This document shows positions 1-12,995 of a stretch of 64,000 nt of DNA, piece after piece (positions within the stretch are counted from its first letter, which is position 1; each line of letters starts with the position of its first letter). The DNA is from Mastigias papua (taxonomy: Eukaryota > Cnidaria > Scyphozoa > Rhizostomeae > Mastigiidae), in the NCBI GenBank assembly GCA_964019165.1, contig OZ025279.1, positions 6,750,341-6,814,340 of the forward strand, read 5' to 3'. The notes under the pieces are model-generated. The model saw only the letters and a program-made list of their open reading frames with translations. It was not told the DNA's origin and did no database searches. A program made the position numbers and the translations under genes.

Positions 1-2532
1 TAGTTGGTGAAGCGCGTTTCCCATATAGGAAATGTATCGCTATCTCCGTTGAAATGCAGCCTAGATCTGGGCCCATAACCTGTTAGGAGTGTTTGCCTAT
101 CCTGTAGGTATGCCATATCGTGTAGATGAAAACATAAAAGAGTTCAATGTCTATAACTCAGCGATGATAAAGATAATATAAAGCAATATTTGTATAACTG
201 TAAATCAACGACGATTTCATTCAGCTTGTTCTATATTCTTGCTTCCTGCTCATTCTCATGATTGAGTCTATAATTTATGCGTATATACTATAATAAAGAT
301 GGCGGCAAAATGTCAATAATAACTTTAGATTGTCCCTCAACAAATACATGTGTTCTTTAATCAATAGATACAGTGAATGTAATAATGAATATGAGTGAAT
401 AACTGAATTGAACTTTCTTCTTGAGCTAGAGCAGAGAAGTTAGTTTGAAAACAGAATGCATAACTAAAAGCTCTTTTGGTAGAGGATCTGTAGAATATAA
501 AACCTCAATATAATGGTTGAAATGAACCTACCATAATAAATAGCCAGTTGGGAATTTTATGAGCCAGTCACAAAGCAAAGACGAATCTTGAATGGTAGTT
601 TTGGAGCGACCAATCATTGCCGCGAATGAGTTAGAAGCATTATAAGTTTGAGGGAGAGATTAGCACCACAATGTGTCTTTTACAATCCTTGATAGGTTGT
701 TACTTAACTTAGGACATACTTAACCTTCAGTTGCCTACGTTTTCCCCATAAAATACTCTTTGTTTTGCTTTGAGTAAAGTTCACGCTATAAACATTACTT
801 CTCATATATTGGCAAACATGACTTGAATCTAATGGGGATGTTTAACTGTAGCTTGTGTAAAACAGAGGTCCTCGAGGGGAAAAGGACCATTGTATTTGAC
901 AGAATGCTTTCTTTCTGTTGTCTGTTTCCACATAATCCCCTTAGGATCAATGAACCTTCGAGCAGCTTCTATCTAGAACATGGAAAATCGTTCGTGTGTG
1001 CGTTTGAACATTGGAATCACTACGTTTCAACTCGAAGGTGAGATTGTTAGCTGTATTTGATGAGTACGAACTATATTTGATTCGCTGCTTACAGACAGAT
1101 AAAATTTAGCACTATCGCATTTATTATCATCCGTTTATCAGTAGACGGATTGAAGCGGATATTGCAAAATATGGTTTTGTTTGAAGTAAGTCCAATGATA
1201 TCAATAAGCATAAGCGTTGGAGGCATAGGGGCTGGGAGAGCTGGCCTGCAGCCCTCCCAGTTGGGCAGAAATCTATTTCGTTCGGGCAATTTCTTCAGAA
1301 GGGCAGAATTTTCTCAAACAATAGCTCCATCTTAAAGGGCTAACCAGCAACTCATTCGGGCAACATGCCAGTGATTCGAGCATGCAGTTTGCAACTCCCT
1401 GTATTTAAAGTCCCCTCCCCCTACCCCCAAGTCAATAAGTACCTTCCCAATTCAGAATAAACCGAGCATATCTGTAAATTACAACTTCAAATACGAAAAT
1501 TTAAGAAAAGTGCTCTGAACAAAATGTTGGAAATTGCAAGTTCTTTTTATCCTTTCCCATCTATTCCCCATAGCAATTTTGACAATAACATGATTACGTA
1601 GAAAACTACAAAGCATAATATACATTCATCACTTATATTTCTCTGAAAAAGCAAGAGAATGTTACACCATTTTCGCTTGAAAGCAAACCGTGACAATGTG
1701 TAAAAACCTACTAAGTTGGTGTAAGATTATGAACAAGTTGATAACATTTCAGTCTTGGAGGGAGAGAAGATTTAAAAGCAGCCAACGTGGATCTCTTTTT
1801 TTTATCATAAAAAGGTGAAATCTCAAAGGATATGTAAGTTGAATGAGTTACTCAAAATTGAACATTTCTTTTTGGAAAGAGCCTAAGAGCTTTATCAACT
1901 GGAGATTTTGGATGCATTCAATTCTATTGCAAGAACTGTCAGGAAATTCGAGATTTTAGATTAGTTTATACTGATGCTTTTCATTGTTGATTCATGAATT
2001 CTTACTAATTGTGGAAAACTAATGCGCAAAATAAGTTTGAGAGTATGGCCTAGCTGTCTGATCTCAGAGAAAGGCCTAAATTGAAAAAGACATTTTTGTA
2101 TTCCTTTTGATCCGCTTCAAATCCAAGAGGCTCTGAATTATTTATGGACATTTAATTTATTTTTAAAAACGTGCTGTTTACAACAAGTACAAATGACGAA
2201 CTCTGCATTATGTAATTGGAGTGTAACCGACATTACTCTGTTGTTGTTGATATTGTTTTGAGTAGCCCATCATGGCCAAGTAATTCGCGCACTTGCCTCA
2301 TTGCCTCTCAACAATTTGCAAGTAGAGTTCTATTAATTCGAGATGGAAGCTCAGGCCCGTTCCAAAAGTGGGCTGTGGGAGTATCACATCCTCCTACCGA
2401 GCAGAATTCCTTTGGCAAATAGTCCACATTTGGCATCTCTGTCGGCAAATTGCTTTATTTTTACATCCTCTGAGTGTAAGACTTATGTGCTGTGGCGAAA
2501 CAGACAGCCCATTGCTCTGATACACTTATATA
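1..2532. other. Non-coding stretch, nothing recognised
   Basis: No gene can be supported here. Open frames are under 85 codons with no recognisable domain. Base composition is AT-rich like the rest of the non-coding DNA in the window. I see no terminal inverted repeat or tRNA-like promoter in this stretch. Confidence 0.5.
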
Positions 2533-2876
2533 CACGTTTTTTTTATAAGAAAAACACCTTTTTTCCTGAGGCTCAATTTTCTTAACTTTCCACGAATTTG
2601 AGGCTGAGATTTTCTTGAGATTTTCTTAACTTTTGCAGGAATAAACTGGCTGAAACAGGCTACTCTGTATTTGTTGGGCCATCATAAGTCTCGATCTTTG
2701 TACGAGAGTTTGCAAAAACGAGCCAATATCAATTTCTGGCATGTAAAGAAGATGAACTGTGATTTTCTTAGCATTTTCTTGAACTTGAGCCTTGTGATTT
2801 TCTTAGGATTTTCTTAAGATTTTGGCCATTTGAGCCTCATGTTCTTATAAACTTTTTTCTTATAAAAAAAAACGAG
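2533..2876. mobile_element. TA-flanked MITE, family A (copy 1)
   Basis: A 344-base element with terminal inverted repeats. The left end reads CACGTTTTTTTTATAAG and the right end, reverse-complemented, CTCGTTTTTTTTTATAAG; the motif TGAGGCTCAA follows a little inside both ends. TA lies on each side (2531-2532 and 2877-2878), the usual target duplication of Tc1/mariner-type elements. There is no transposase frame, so it is non-autonomous. The interior repeats words like GATTTTCTTAA. Related ends occur near 21.9, 48.6, 50.6 and 28.2 kb, which supports a dispersed family. Confidence 0.7.
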
Positions 2877-2878
2877 TA

Positions 2879-3534
2879 GTCACACAAAATTCTGATAAAT
2901 TTATCACATGACATCTACGACTTAACAATATCAATTTTTATGCATATATTTTCGCATATTCTGTACTTAGTTACAGATTGCTTCAGACCAACCTATATTT
3001 TTTTTGCTTTTATGAATTGAGACCGCTGAAAATATCTCAGTTTCATGTCAATATTTAAGGAAGGCTGCCCTTCAGCAGCGATTGATTGTCTAGGAGCTTA
3101 TGAAAGAAGAAAATTAATTGCAATCTATGAAAGAAGAAAATTAATTGCAATCTATGAAAGATTATATATGAAGATATGAAAGATAATGATTAGCAACATT
3201 TTTTAATACTCAAAATTTGAATTCAAAGCGAGAGGAAAAGATACCAGTCTCTTAATACTATGAATACAAGTTTTCTATAAGGAGCATTGCAAAGGACCTA
3301 GTTTTATCTTTGAGCTTAATTTGGCCAGATCTCAGTTATATAAATTCGAAATAGTTCCTGGCTTCTAACCGCACAGTTATTGCCGTAGACATAAAATGGC
3401 ACTATGGGGGTCGAAACTTGCCCATAAACCACATGCAGTGAAAAAAATACTGAACATTGAAAAGCTCCATAGAGATTTTGTCTTCAGCAGTAAAATGTCC
3501 TTAGATTTGTTGGCTATTTCTATCTCGGTTCCTT
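2879..3534. other. Non-coding; short tandem repeat at 3097-3160
   Basis: No gene is visible. Around 3097-3160 a unit of about 27 bases containing GAAAGAAGAAAATTAATTGC occurs twice in tandem, followed by decayed partial units. Confidence 0.5.
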
Positions 3535-3802
3535 GGTGGTAGGTGAGTCCCATGTACGATTGCGTACGTTGGGGGGTGCCCGTTAGAGGGACACTTATCC
3601 TGAGCCATCGGAATAGTGAGGTAGGGTGGCCAGTTACTTTCCTTCCCGCCTTTAACTTCCCCAGTGTTGCCACTGGGTACCCATTTGCTGCTGGGTGGAC
3701 AGTGGGCGAACCCCCCAACTATGACCCGAGGGTTCGGCTCGAACCATCGATATTTTGCTCACGTCAAGCGCTCTAACCACTTGTCCACTCGCCCATCTCG
3801 GT
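3535..3802 (-). mobile_element. tRNA-derived SINE
   Basis: On the minus strand the element starts with a tRNA-like head near 3800. An A-box-like stretch (TGGACAAGTGGTTAGAGCGC) is followed by a perfect B box (GGTTCGAGCC) near 3740-3750, the internal Pol III promoter pair. A non-tRNA body of about 180 bases follows, containing GGCCACCCTACCTCACTATT. There is no intact acceptor stem or anticodon arm, so it is a SINE and not a functional tRNA. The open frames over it on both strands are spurious. Confidence 0.65.
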
Positions 3803-6800
3803 TTCTTTAAAGAGTGGCTTTTAAAAAACGTGTAGTAACTTGAAATTCACCTCAGTTCGTTTCAGTAAATCTAGCGTTAGTTGCCGCATGTGATCTCATG
3901 CATACATAGGCCTTTGCATTTGATGCTCTACCTCAATCGCTAATCAACTCTATAGTATATAATCACACCTGTTGAAGCCTCCTCCCCTTTTAATTAGTCA
4001 CACAAATATTAGATGACGAAATGCACGCGATGCCAACTATTTCTGTGTTTAAACATTCTGACTGAATGGAATGTCTTCTACTCCCCAAACGCAACCCTGC
4101 AAAGTTCATATGCTCCAAAACGATTGCGAAATGTATAAGCAAAATATTTCTCAAATGTAAGCCAAGCTAATCATAGCGCAAATACATTTTCATTCTCTTG
4201 CTAACGAAGCAGTTGCTTCATAAAACAGCTTTGTCTTTTACAGACGAAATTGTTTGAAAAGTGTGGAGAAAGTATGTTCTTTATAGTAGTTGTTTGATAA
4301 GCATGTATACAGCGTCTTTGATATCAGTTCGCTTGCATATCTTTATGCTCATATTTGTGTTTCATTGACATTTGCTATCTAAATTCAACGCCCAATCTCA
4401 TAAAATGTGTCCAAGTGTGATGCACCTTCCTTTGGATATGTACGTCATTCGTCATATCTAAACAATTGTTGACAGTTTCACATAAAAAATTCTTCCAGCA
4501 TCTTTCTACTATATGACGACACGATTAGTTTTTTTTAACAGATAAGTCCATCATTTGCACACAACCAAAACATTGAAAATTAAGGAGAGAATAGTACCTG
4601 AGTTTTGTTTTTTTGCACCTGGTACATTTCACTTCATAATCACCCAATGAAGAAAGATTCCCTCCGAATCTATCCTAACTCATATTCGATAGGAATCTGC
4701 AGGTAATGGCAAGGTCCATGATAAATTCATTGTAAAAACCTAACTTTTAGACAGTTGTTTGACTAACAACCAGTCATACCTCACGTAGCACATGTCTTTC
4801 AATAGCTTGAAAACTAACACCTACTTATGTTCATTTGACATGCAGCGATGTCTTGAGGCTAAATTCATTTATGTACTTGAAACTTTACTAGCGATTGGAT
4901 ATCAACTGAGTAAGGAGTTTCGTTTCATAAGATATTTCTTGTTTCTGGATAACCATTCAATCAAGCATCGGTTATGTAAGTCCTTCGAAATGGGGCATGT
5001 GCTATTTCATGCTAGGGTCACTCCATGGTGATAGTTAAGTTCTATTTTGCAAGAACACATGTTTCTTGGAGACCGAAGCTTAATTTTCTTGAAAATAAAG
5101 CCATGATAGGACCATTTCTAGCTTCAAATGAGAAATGTAAAGAAGCAACTTTACGAGGACTACTCTCGTTTTAAGAAGCTAAGCAATTTGTAAGGAAAAG
5201 TGCATTCGTAAGAATGCCTGATGCTTTGCGGTTTCTGGTCAAATTCTACAATACACTAGAGTTGTAGCGATATTGATGCTGAAATAAGAGCAAAATTAAG
5301 AACACAAGTTGTTTTGAAAATAAGATGAATGAGCCTCGGTATAGGAAGAAATCTATTTCTTTTAAACACTGAGTGTATTGCCTTTTCAAAAAAATTACGA
5401 TCATTTAATTTGTCTGCTCTTGACATCAAAACTGTCAATACCAAGCTCTGTTTAGGGGATTCAGCCATATTCTCACCCTATCAAAAAAAGCAGCAACAAT
5501 AGATGCCTTTGTGATAAATCTCTAATAATGAGTTATATGCACTATGCTGCTCTTCCAATGTTTTCTTCACAAATAATTGCTATCTATTCAACCATAAATC
5601 CGTCACAGACGAATGTTATAATCATCATTATTTCCAATTACACAAGCTTAATTTGAATTTAACACGTAAAATATTCATAAGGCCATGGCAGATGGCATAA
5701 GATGGAGAATGTTTCTGGGCTAGAAGTAAGCATCATAGTAATAAGGTAATTGATAAGGTAAAGAGAAGCTTTTTGTCAATGAGTTATCATCTAGATAGGC
5801 AATGTAACTTTTGCTAAATTTGTACCTCAAGCTTCAGGAGAAAAACTATGGAGATCAAGATAGTGCTTCAGTAACAGACAATCACTTTGACCGTTTAGGA
5901 TCTAACAGTAGCAAGCAACGAAACGAAGGAGTATTGTATTTCATTACCAGTCTCATATTGTGGGCAATTCAAGACTGATGCTATTATTAAGACCACGTGC
6001 AGGTGCTAGGCAAACGTTTTGCTTCAGTCAACTGGTGATTTTCAAAGTATCCCTCTACTTTAACTCTTCCACTTGATAGATATTTTTATGAAGTCTTTCA
6101 ATGCCAAAGAGAATCTGAACAGTTGGTTATATTGTTATTTAAAATCATTTTCCTTTTGCAAGTATAATTTTGCTATGTTATGAAATACAATTCATGACAA
6201 TGTAGGATAAAATGATCATAATCCTAAAATTATTACGTTCCACTGCCATATCTATGGAGCAAGTAGTTCGAAACTCTCGGGTGATTTGATAATTACTAAC
6301 TTTCATTTCCTTCCATCAGACTAAGGCTCTTGTTTTCCAGAGCTGAATTGATAGACATCTCCTAATGAATTCTTACTTTGCGCAGATGGCACTGGCTGAA
6401 TAGGTCATTGGTTTGACTATAAATGCATAATTGATGAAGAAACCATCACTTCTTGAAAACTGTTCCTGCAGAGGTTGACTATTGCAAGGTAAGCATATAC
6501 TACTCCTCTTTGCTTTTTGATATAGTAAAACAACTGCAATCTAGTTGGAATTACGTTGCAGAACGAATTACATATTATGGCAGTTTTAATAAATGGTAGA
6601 TACATAAGGGAAGAAACGCGAAGATCTTGCACTTTTAAATAGTGTAAAAGATCGTAAGAAAAGTACAATTTCAGAGACCAAAGCTTGCCTATAGCAATCT
6701 CTTTTGTTGATTTTTTGCTTAAACTTAATAAAGCGAAATTCTAGCAGAGATTTTATTCAAAGATTAACATGCATCTACCTTTTAAATATGAAATCACCAC

Positions 6801-9244
6801 GACGCATTAAAGATGATTAGTGTTTCGAGTGACTGTACAGATGACTATACTTCATAGAAATATGGCAAGGGTGTAATTGTCTTCACTTGTAGAGAAAAAT
6901 AAATCACCTTGCTCTACTGTGGAAAAATTTATAGTTAACATGTGGCTATCTATGAAATTAAAAGTGAAAATACTCGCTTTATTTCTGAACTCAAAATGAT
7001 TTTCTTGAATCTGGAGAATAATGAATAATCTTCGCATGAGTTATTGTTGTTCTATTTAGGCTTGAGAATGAAAAGGATTCAAATTTTGATTTTCATAATA
7101 AAGCTGGAATAAAAGATATCTTTAATCGAAGAATTTGATTTCGAAAGAAATCTGCCTTTTTTTAGAAGAGACCTTCACGTGACTGATATGACCACAGCCA
7201 ATGAAAACAAATGATTATGCTTGACGCCCTTTTAGTAGCTTCAACAAAAACTGAAGAAAAGCTTGAATTGATTAAGATGCATTTCAAAACAACCTAAACG
7301 ACTGCTCTCTCTAGGGGTCGTGCTATAACACGCGTAGGCTAATTGCTATGCGTAGCTCTTTTATGAATAGCGCTGTCTTTCTCAAGTAGAAAGTACACAT
7401 CTTAGACAAACTTATGATGTATAATCCTTCACTTCTTTAGAACCATGAGATTCAAGTGATTTCCATGAATAATATCTTCGAATAATACGATGTCCAGTAT
7501 TGGATTGAAAAAAATGTGCGAAAGCCGTCACGAACACGTTTTTTGTGGCATGATATGCTCAATGAATGCACGACCAATAGTTAGATGCCGTGCAGTGTAC
7601 TGGAAAATAGAGCGGAGAAGTCTGCAATTCGCATTGATGCATAGTTTGCTTTCAATACTGAAATCTTAAAGGAAACAAAAGGTAAACGAAACAGAGTCAA
7701 ATGCAAGCAGTTTCCCATTCTAATGTCTACGAACTGTTTTAGAAACAATAAGGGAAAATATTTAAATGAAAGCAGCAAAAATTTGAATTAGACTATTACA
7801 AAGATTAATTTGTAATTGTAGTTAAAAGGGACACTTGTTTCTAATTGAGCAATATCATCCATTGTAGTTATTTCATTCACAACTGGGAGCCCTGCTAAGT
7901 GCTGAAACCAAGCAGTTGAATTTCGCTCAATGAACCATTTCAGAATATTCAAGGCTGAAAATAAGCAATATCTTCGGAACTACCCGTGAATCAATGCTTT
8001 TTGCCTTTCACCAAGACCTCAAAAACTTCAATGCTAGTAAACTTGTTAGTTGCTAAGGATGCAATATGAGAATAAAAATAAAATCTTCATTGCAGACTAC
8101 CTATTTGGTGATAATTATGGCATGTTGCCATCGCGACGCACGGCGTAAGTTGGTATTTAACAAGACACTAATGAGCACAACATTCCTGTTGTCGTTACAT
8201 TGATTATTATATTCGACGTGGCATAACTGTACTCTAGTGCCAAGCCTAAGTGCCACTTTCAAATCATCACAATTCTATGGCCATCATTGACCTATGTTCA
8301 TTAGCGAGCGTTTCAAATTTACCCCTCTAAACAGTACGTTACGTTTCTTTCCAGCAAAAGGATATCCTAGTTCTGTCAATATGAAAAGGGAAGTGCGGAT
8401 CCAGAAGTCTAGATATATGCCGGTCAAAGGTGCATTAATGAGCAAAACTAGCATATGAATGAATCAACCATCCATAAACCATTTACTAATCCTTATTATA
8501 GCGATGCAGACAACAGATTCCAGTTGATCATCTTGTCTTTATAAACTTTCGCAAATTTTTTATCAACTGGAAGAGTAGTTAAATCACCTGTGAAGGTGGA
8601 AGAAAGCGCTGAAAAACAACAATTGTGATGTTGATCTTTAATTGATTGTCTCAGCCAATGACTTCTATGAAAACTCGAATAATTTCATGTCTAAGTAGTT
8701 TCCTCAGAAACTTACTACAGTTCAAGGGCACGGCAGTCATTTAGAGCATACGGCCCACTGATCTATTGTGTGTTTATAGGACAACTGGTATTTATTTGGA
8801 AATCACCAGGATGAAATACACCAAGGTTGAAATTTAGTTAGGTGGTTAGTGTTATTTGTATGGAAAGAAAGGATATAATTTCAATATTGAACGAAGAAAC
8901 CGAAATATTTATTGCACATTGAATATGCTTGTAGTCGAACATTTACTAGATTTAAACCGTCAGATAATAGCAAAACAGTGAAATGGGAATCTATAACTGT
9001 GTGGGTTTTCATGCAGTATTAAAGGCGTCGTTCATTATTTAATTTCACGATAAGAACGGTGACACAACATTTGTATTTCTTCAATTTTATGAATGTTTAG
9101 ACATTCCGGTATTGAAACAATAAGTGAATAGGAATCTATAGGCGATCAGCAAGAACAGTTGACGCAATCAGCAATACTCAGACACCTCTACGCCAAACTC
9201 ATGATCAGCAGTGAAGAAAACAGTTTGTAAATCAGGCTTAAAGT
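3803..9244. other. Non-coding stretch, no gene recognised
   Basis: About 5.4 kb of AT-rich sequence. All open frames are short (under 90 codons) and lack any domain I recognise. I found no clear repeat boundaries. Distal regulatory DNA cannot be excluded. Confidence 0.5.
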
Positions 9245-9245
9245 A

Positions 9246-9605
9246 AACGATTTTTTATAATACAATGGTTTATACGAAAGTAATACTCGACTGCTCAAAG
9301 TTAAGAAAGTTCAGTGCTGGATTTCTGAGACACAAGAAAGTCTACAGAGACAAATATATTAGAAATTCCTATTTTCATCCAAACCCACCGTCTAATTTGC
9401 TTGGTTTATATAGGTTATACATTTTTATCGATGTTATCCAGTGTTATGTTAGCGTAATGCCGGTCTGGCTTTGCGACACCGTGTTTAGTACACAATCTCA
9501 AACATTCTTGCTAAGAAACTGTTATGAAAGCATAAGTATTTAAGTCATGAAGAAACTGAGAAAGTTTTTGTAATTAGCCCGAAAAGAGCTTTCTTATAAA
9601 AATAT
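9246..9605 (+). mobile_element. MITE, family B (copy 1)
   Basis: The left part carries the family B core at about 9285-9330 (CTCGACTGCTCAAAG, then AAGTTCAGTGCTGGATTTCT). The right part ends near 9605 with an A/T-rich CTTATAAAAAT end after GAAACTGAGAAAG. The same arrangement occurs at 14.02-14.38 kb. The 92-codon open frame over it has no recognisable domain and is taken as chance. The ends are less sharp than in the 14-kb copy. Confidence 0.5.
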
Positions 9606-10380
9606 AATGTTTATGAAGAACAAACGTTAATTCAATCCTTTACATCATTTGAGCTCCATAGTTAAAACTGTTTGCACTTATACTGATGTTGATTCTCGTT
9701 ATAGAATCGATAAATGTTTCGCAATATGACTTATAAATAGTAAAATACTCCTAGATTACTGTTACACAACATAGCAAATAAGGCCTTGCCACTAATGAGA
9801 AGAATCAGCAGATAACATTTGGGCGTTTCTTTGCTGATTTGTGCAGTTGTCATCTTCACTCAAATCTAATATCTCTGGTAATTGTTAACTTCATATTAAA
9901 GAGTCAGTTATGTCTATTTGCTTAGAAACTTGACATGGCAATATAATTCCTTGCTAATTGTGGTATTGAGAGGGCTTTTTAAGTTTTAATAGTTTTCAAT
10001 AACACTCTATTAAAATTGAAAGGGATTCCATTTGTGAGATGGCAGAAGCTTGATAAAATCATAAGAGCTAAAGAGATATTATGAACAAAATATGCAATCT
10101 AAATTGAATTAGGTAAAGACCTCTAACTAGGCTCGTAGTCAGGGGGAGTTTTATCAAGGGGGTCACAGTTGCTCCTAGCGTAATGGTATTCAAGGGACAC
10201 ATTGAGTAACGTAATTGAGGGTAAAGTTAAAGAATAGAACACAGTGTGTCCCAACCACTGTGCCGCACCATATTAGTGTGTTTACCGGGAGGGGGCTGGT
10301 CGTTTTGTTGGGTGACGTTCGAAGACCCACCATGGTCGTATCAGACGAGATAAACAAATTTTAAATTTTGCACCCTAGAT
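9606..10380. other. Non-coding stretch
   Basis: No gene or clear repeat seen. The sequence becomes rich in AAT trinucleotides from about 10385 onward. Confidence 0.45.
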
Positions 10381-10384
10381 TGGC

Positions 10385-10612
10385 TAATATTAATACTAAT
10401 AGCAATAATGATAATAATAATTTTTTTGAAACTTCATATAAATTCCAGTAATTAACATACAACAGTAAACCTCTCTATTTGAAGGCAGATACAGTTGGCT
10501 ACTTGTGGTACAATATACTAATATGTCTATAATGTCAAAATATATGGCGTAGTAATAATAAAAATAATAATGATAATTATAATAATATTAATAATAATAG
10601 TAATAAGAATAA
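10385..10612. repeat. AAT-rich low-complexity tract
   Basis: Imperfect runs of AAT/TAA at about 10385-10430 and 10545-10612 directly precede the decayed LINE. They could be the 3' tail of an older element or simple-sequence DNA at the insertion site. Confidence 0.6.
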
Positions 10613-10615
10613 GTG

Positions 10616-11384
10616 GTCGAAGGAAGTGAAGGAAGTTGCGATGGAGTGCTATTTTAGATCGAAACCTCTTGACGAGAATGGTGTTCCAATAAACTGATAT
10701 TAGCAAAGGATGTACAAAGAAAGGCAAGAACGTGGATTTTTTGATGTCTCAGAACAACGATTGTGTGATCAGGCAAGGACAATTAGAAAACATGACTGTC
10801 TTACGGAATTAGAGTTAGAAATGATACAAAGAAGAATTAATGGTAATGTAAACTATAACGAGGAAGAGAACAATATCACACCGGAATACACCCAAAGTTT
10901 GGATGATGTAACTGAGACTGCAGAATCTAACAATAGAACTGAAGTAAACATTTCTGTTAAGGAAGCATCAGAGGAAGAAATAGATATTGTGAATGAACAT
11001 AATGAAATATACAACTGGAAAGAGAACTGTGAAGGTGTAACGTTTAAAAAAGTAGAACATAAGACACTAAATATGGCTGTAAGAGAAGTAAACAAAGTTT
11101 TGCTGTATTTTCAAACCTCAGATATCTCTGAAACTAACAATCTCATTATTGCTGTTTCTGTTTGGGTTGCAAGACGGCTTGGGTTAAAGCAACAGAGACA
11201 GACTGGGACAGTCCACCCTGAACTATGTTGGAAACGCAGAATAGAAAGAGACATCATAGAACTACAAAGGAGTATTAATCTGATGACGAAGCATAAAAAC
11301 GGAGAAGTGAAGTCAAGAGAGAAGATTGAGAAACGTATGAAAAATTCAGCATCCGTCGGAAAGGAATTGGAACTGTATTTTTGA
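10616..11384 (+). pseudogene. RLE-type LINE, N-terminal ORF part
   Basis: The 5' coding part of an R2/NeSL-like non-LTR retrotransposon. The frame opens near 10616 with a stretch resembling the conserved start of this cnidarian LINE group (MECYFRS...), then has two stops before the 224-codon open part at 10710. That part contains RLCDQARTIRKHDCLTELE and EMIQRRI, typical of the region ahead of the reverse transcriptase, then a charged acidic linker. It ends in a lysine/arginine-rich stretch at about 11290-11345. Beyond that point the reverse transcriptase fingers are missing and the sequence jumps to the palm. I assign the family from remembered similarity, without a search. Confidence 0.65.
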
Positions 11385-11387
11385 TAA

Positions 11388-12333
11388 CATCATCGGGAGT
11401 TCTTTAGGTGAACCTAACATTAGAAGAGGAATCTTCCAAGGGGATAGTTTATCACCACTTCTTTTTGTTATATGCATGATACCTCTCACTGTGGTTTTGA
11501 GGAAAGTTACTTTTCATTGTGAGTTGGGTCATAAGGTTATGAAGTGAAATAATTTGTTATTCATGGATGATTTAAAGCTATTTGCAAAGTCTCATGACCA
11601 AATTGATTCTCTTGTAACCACATTGCAAAGGTTTAGTAAGAATATCGGGATGGAGTTTGGGATTAACAAGAGTGGAGCAGTCATTTTACAACGAGGAAAG
11701 ATTGTTAGAAACACAGGTGTATTACTGCCAGATGGGAAATTAATGAAAGCTATTGACGATGAAGGCTACAAGTACCTTGGGATATTGGAATGTGATAACA
11801 TTAAAGAAAATGAAATGAAGCTTCAATTAGTAAAAGAATACACACGTAGAGTAAGGTTAATACTGAAGTCTAAACTGAATGGTAAAAACAAGATCAAAGC
11901 AATGAACACTTGGGCTGTTGCAGTTTTAAGGTATGGGGCAGGTATTTTAAATTGGAATGTAGAAGAATTAAAGGAATAAGATAGAAAAACAAGAAAATTA
12001 CTGACTATGCATAAGGGCTTGGATCCAAAAAGTGATGTAGATAAACTCTATCTTAGTAGAAAGGACGGAGGAAGGGGAATGATGAGCTGTGAACATGTTA
12101 CCAGAAGTGAAGAGAACAATCTGGGATGGTACCTCAAACATTCCAAAGAGGGATTGTTGCAAGGTGTCAAACATGTCGGTATTTTGGAATTTGAAAAAAG
12201 TTGTAGTAAAGATGACTTTAAAAATTCGACGAGAGGGAAAAGAATGGAAGCCTGGATGGGGAAACAAATGTATAGTCAGTTTGTTAGTGATATGCCTGTA
12301 ACAACGTATAAAGGAAAACCTGGAGTTGGATGA
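11388..12333 (+). pseudogene. RLE-type LINE, reverse transcriptase remnant
   Basis: Reverse transcriptase palm and thumb. A motif of the type RRGIFQGDSLSPLLF lies at about 11425-11470, and the catalytic motif C reads FMDD (LLFMDDLKLFAK) at about 11557-11590. Then come GMEFGINKSG, the thumb motif YKYLGILE, and NTWAVAVLRYGAG, all usual for R2/NeSL-like enzymes. A TGA at 11545-11547 and a stop at 11977-11979 interrupt one frame, which otherwise runs to 12333. The motifs ahead of motif B, including the first catalytic aspartate, are absent because of a deletion at about 11350-11390. The enzyme cannot be functional. Confidence 0.8.
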
Positions 12334-12990
12334 GAAAGTCTGATCTGAAAATAATGACGGAAGCGTTGATATGCGCTGCGCAAGAGCAAGTCATCAGAAC
12401 GAACTATATAAAGTACAACATTGACAAGACAGCTGATTCTCCGACATGTAGATCATGTAATGAAAGAGGAGAAACTGTGAGTCATATAGTTAGCGAGTGC
12501 AAGAAGCTGGCGCAGACGGATTATAAGAGGAGGCACGATAATGTCGCAAAGATGATTCATTAGAGACTTTGTGAAAAGTTTATGCTTGAAAAGCCTGATC
12601 ATTGGTACGAGCACAGCCCAGAAACAGTCTCGGAGAATACCACACATAAGCTTCTTTGGGACATGAGTATTTAATGTGATCACACCATCGAAGCAAGAAG
12701 GCCCAATATTGTCATTACTGGTAAGGTTGAGAAGTCTGCAATAATTGTTGATGTTGCCATCCCTGGAGACAAGAGAATATATGAAAAAGAGAAAGAAAAA
12801 GTTGAAAAATATCAGGATATCAAACGGGAAATCCAATGGCTTTGGAGTCTTCAAAATGTCTCTGTGGTGCCTGTTATTGTAGGAGCCCTTGGAAGTGTAG
12901 CACACAATTTCAAGAAATTTATGGAACAAATCAGAATAGAGTTAGAGATCAATTTTACACAAAAGCACACTATATTACGGACAGCCAGGA
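12330..12990 (+). pseudogene. RLE-type LINE, zinc knuckle and endonuclease remnant
   Basis: After a frameshift the last part of the LINE protein continues in another frame. A CCHC knuckle (CRSCNERGETVSHIVSEC) lies at about 12445-12500. A restriction-like endonuclease domain follows at about 12680-12900, with VDVAIPGDKRI, EKVEKYQDIKREI and VPVIVGALGSV. Stops at 12561-12563 and 12672-12674 break it. The conserved Pro-Asp of the active site reads Pro-Asn (RRPNIVI), so a catalytic acid seems lost. The order knuckle then RLE is that of R2/NeSL-type elements, which insert by target-primed reverse transcription. Confidence 0.8.
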
Positions 12991-12995
12991 TTTAA

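Larger units (their letters stand above)
10616..12995 (+). mobile_element. Decayed R2/NeSL-type (RLE) non-LTR retrotransposon
   Basis: The three coding remnants lie in the correct order on one strand: N-terminal part, reverse transcriptase, zinc knuckle plus restriction-like endonuclease. Stops, at least one frameshift and an internal deletion make it a dead copy. An intact element of this kind would be several hundred codons longer between the N-terminal part and the reverse transcriptase palm. Confidence 0.8.

Noticed and set aside
3377..3776. Open frames of 113 and 77 codons on opposite strands
   Set aside because: They overlie a tRNA-derived SINE; no protein domain.
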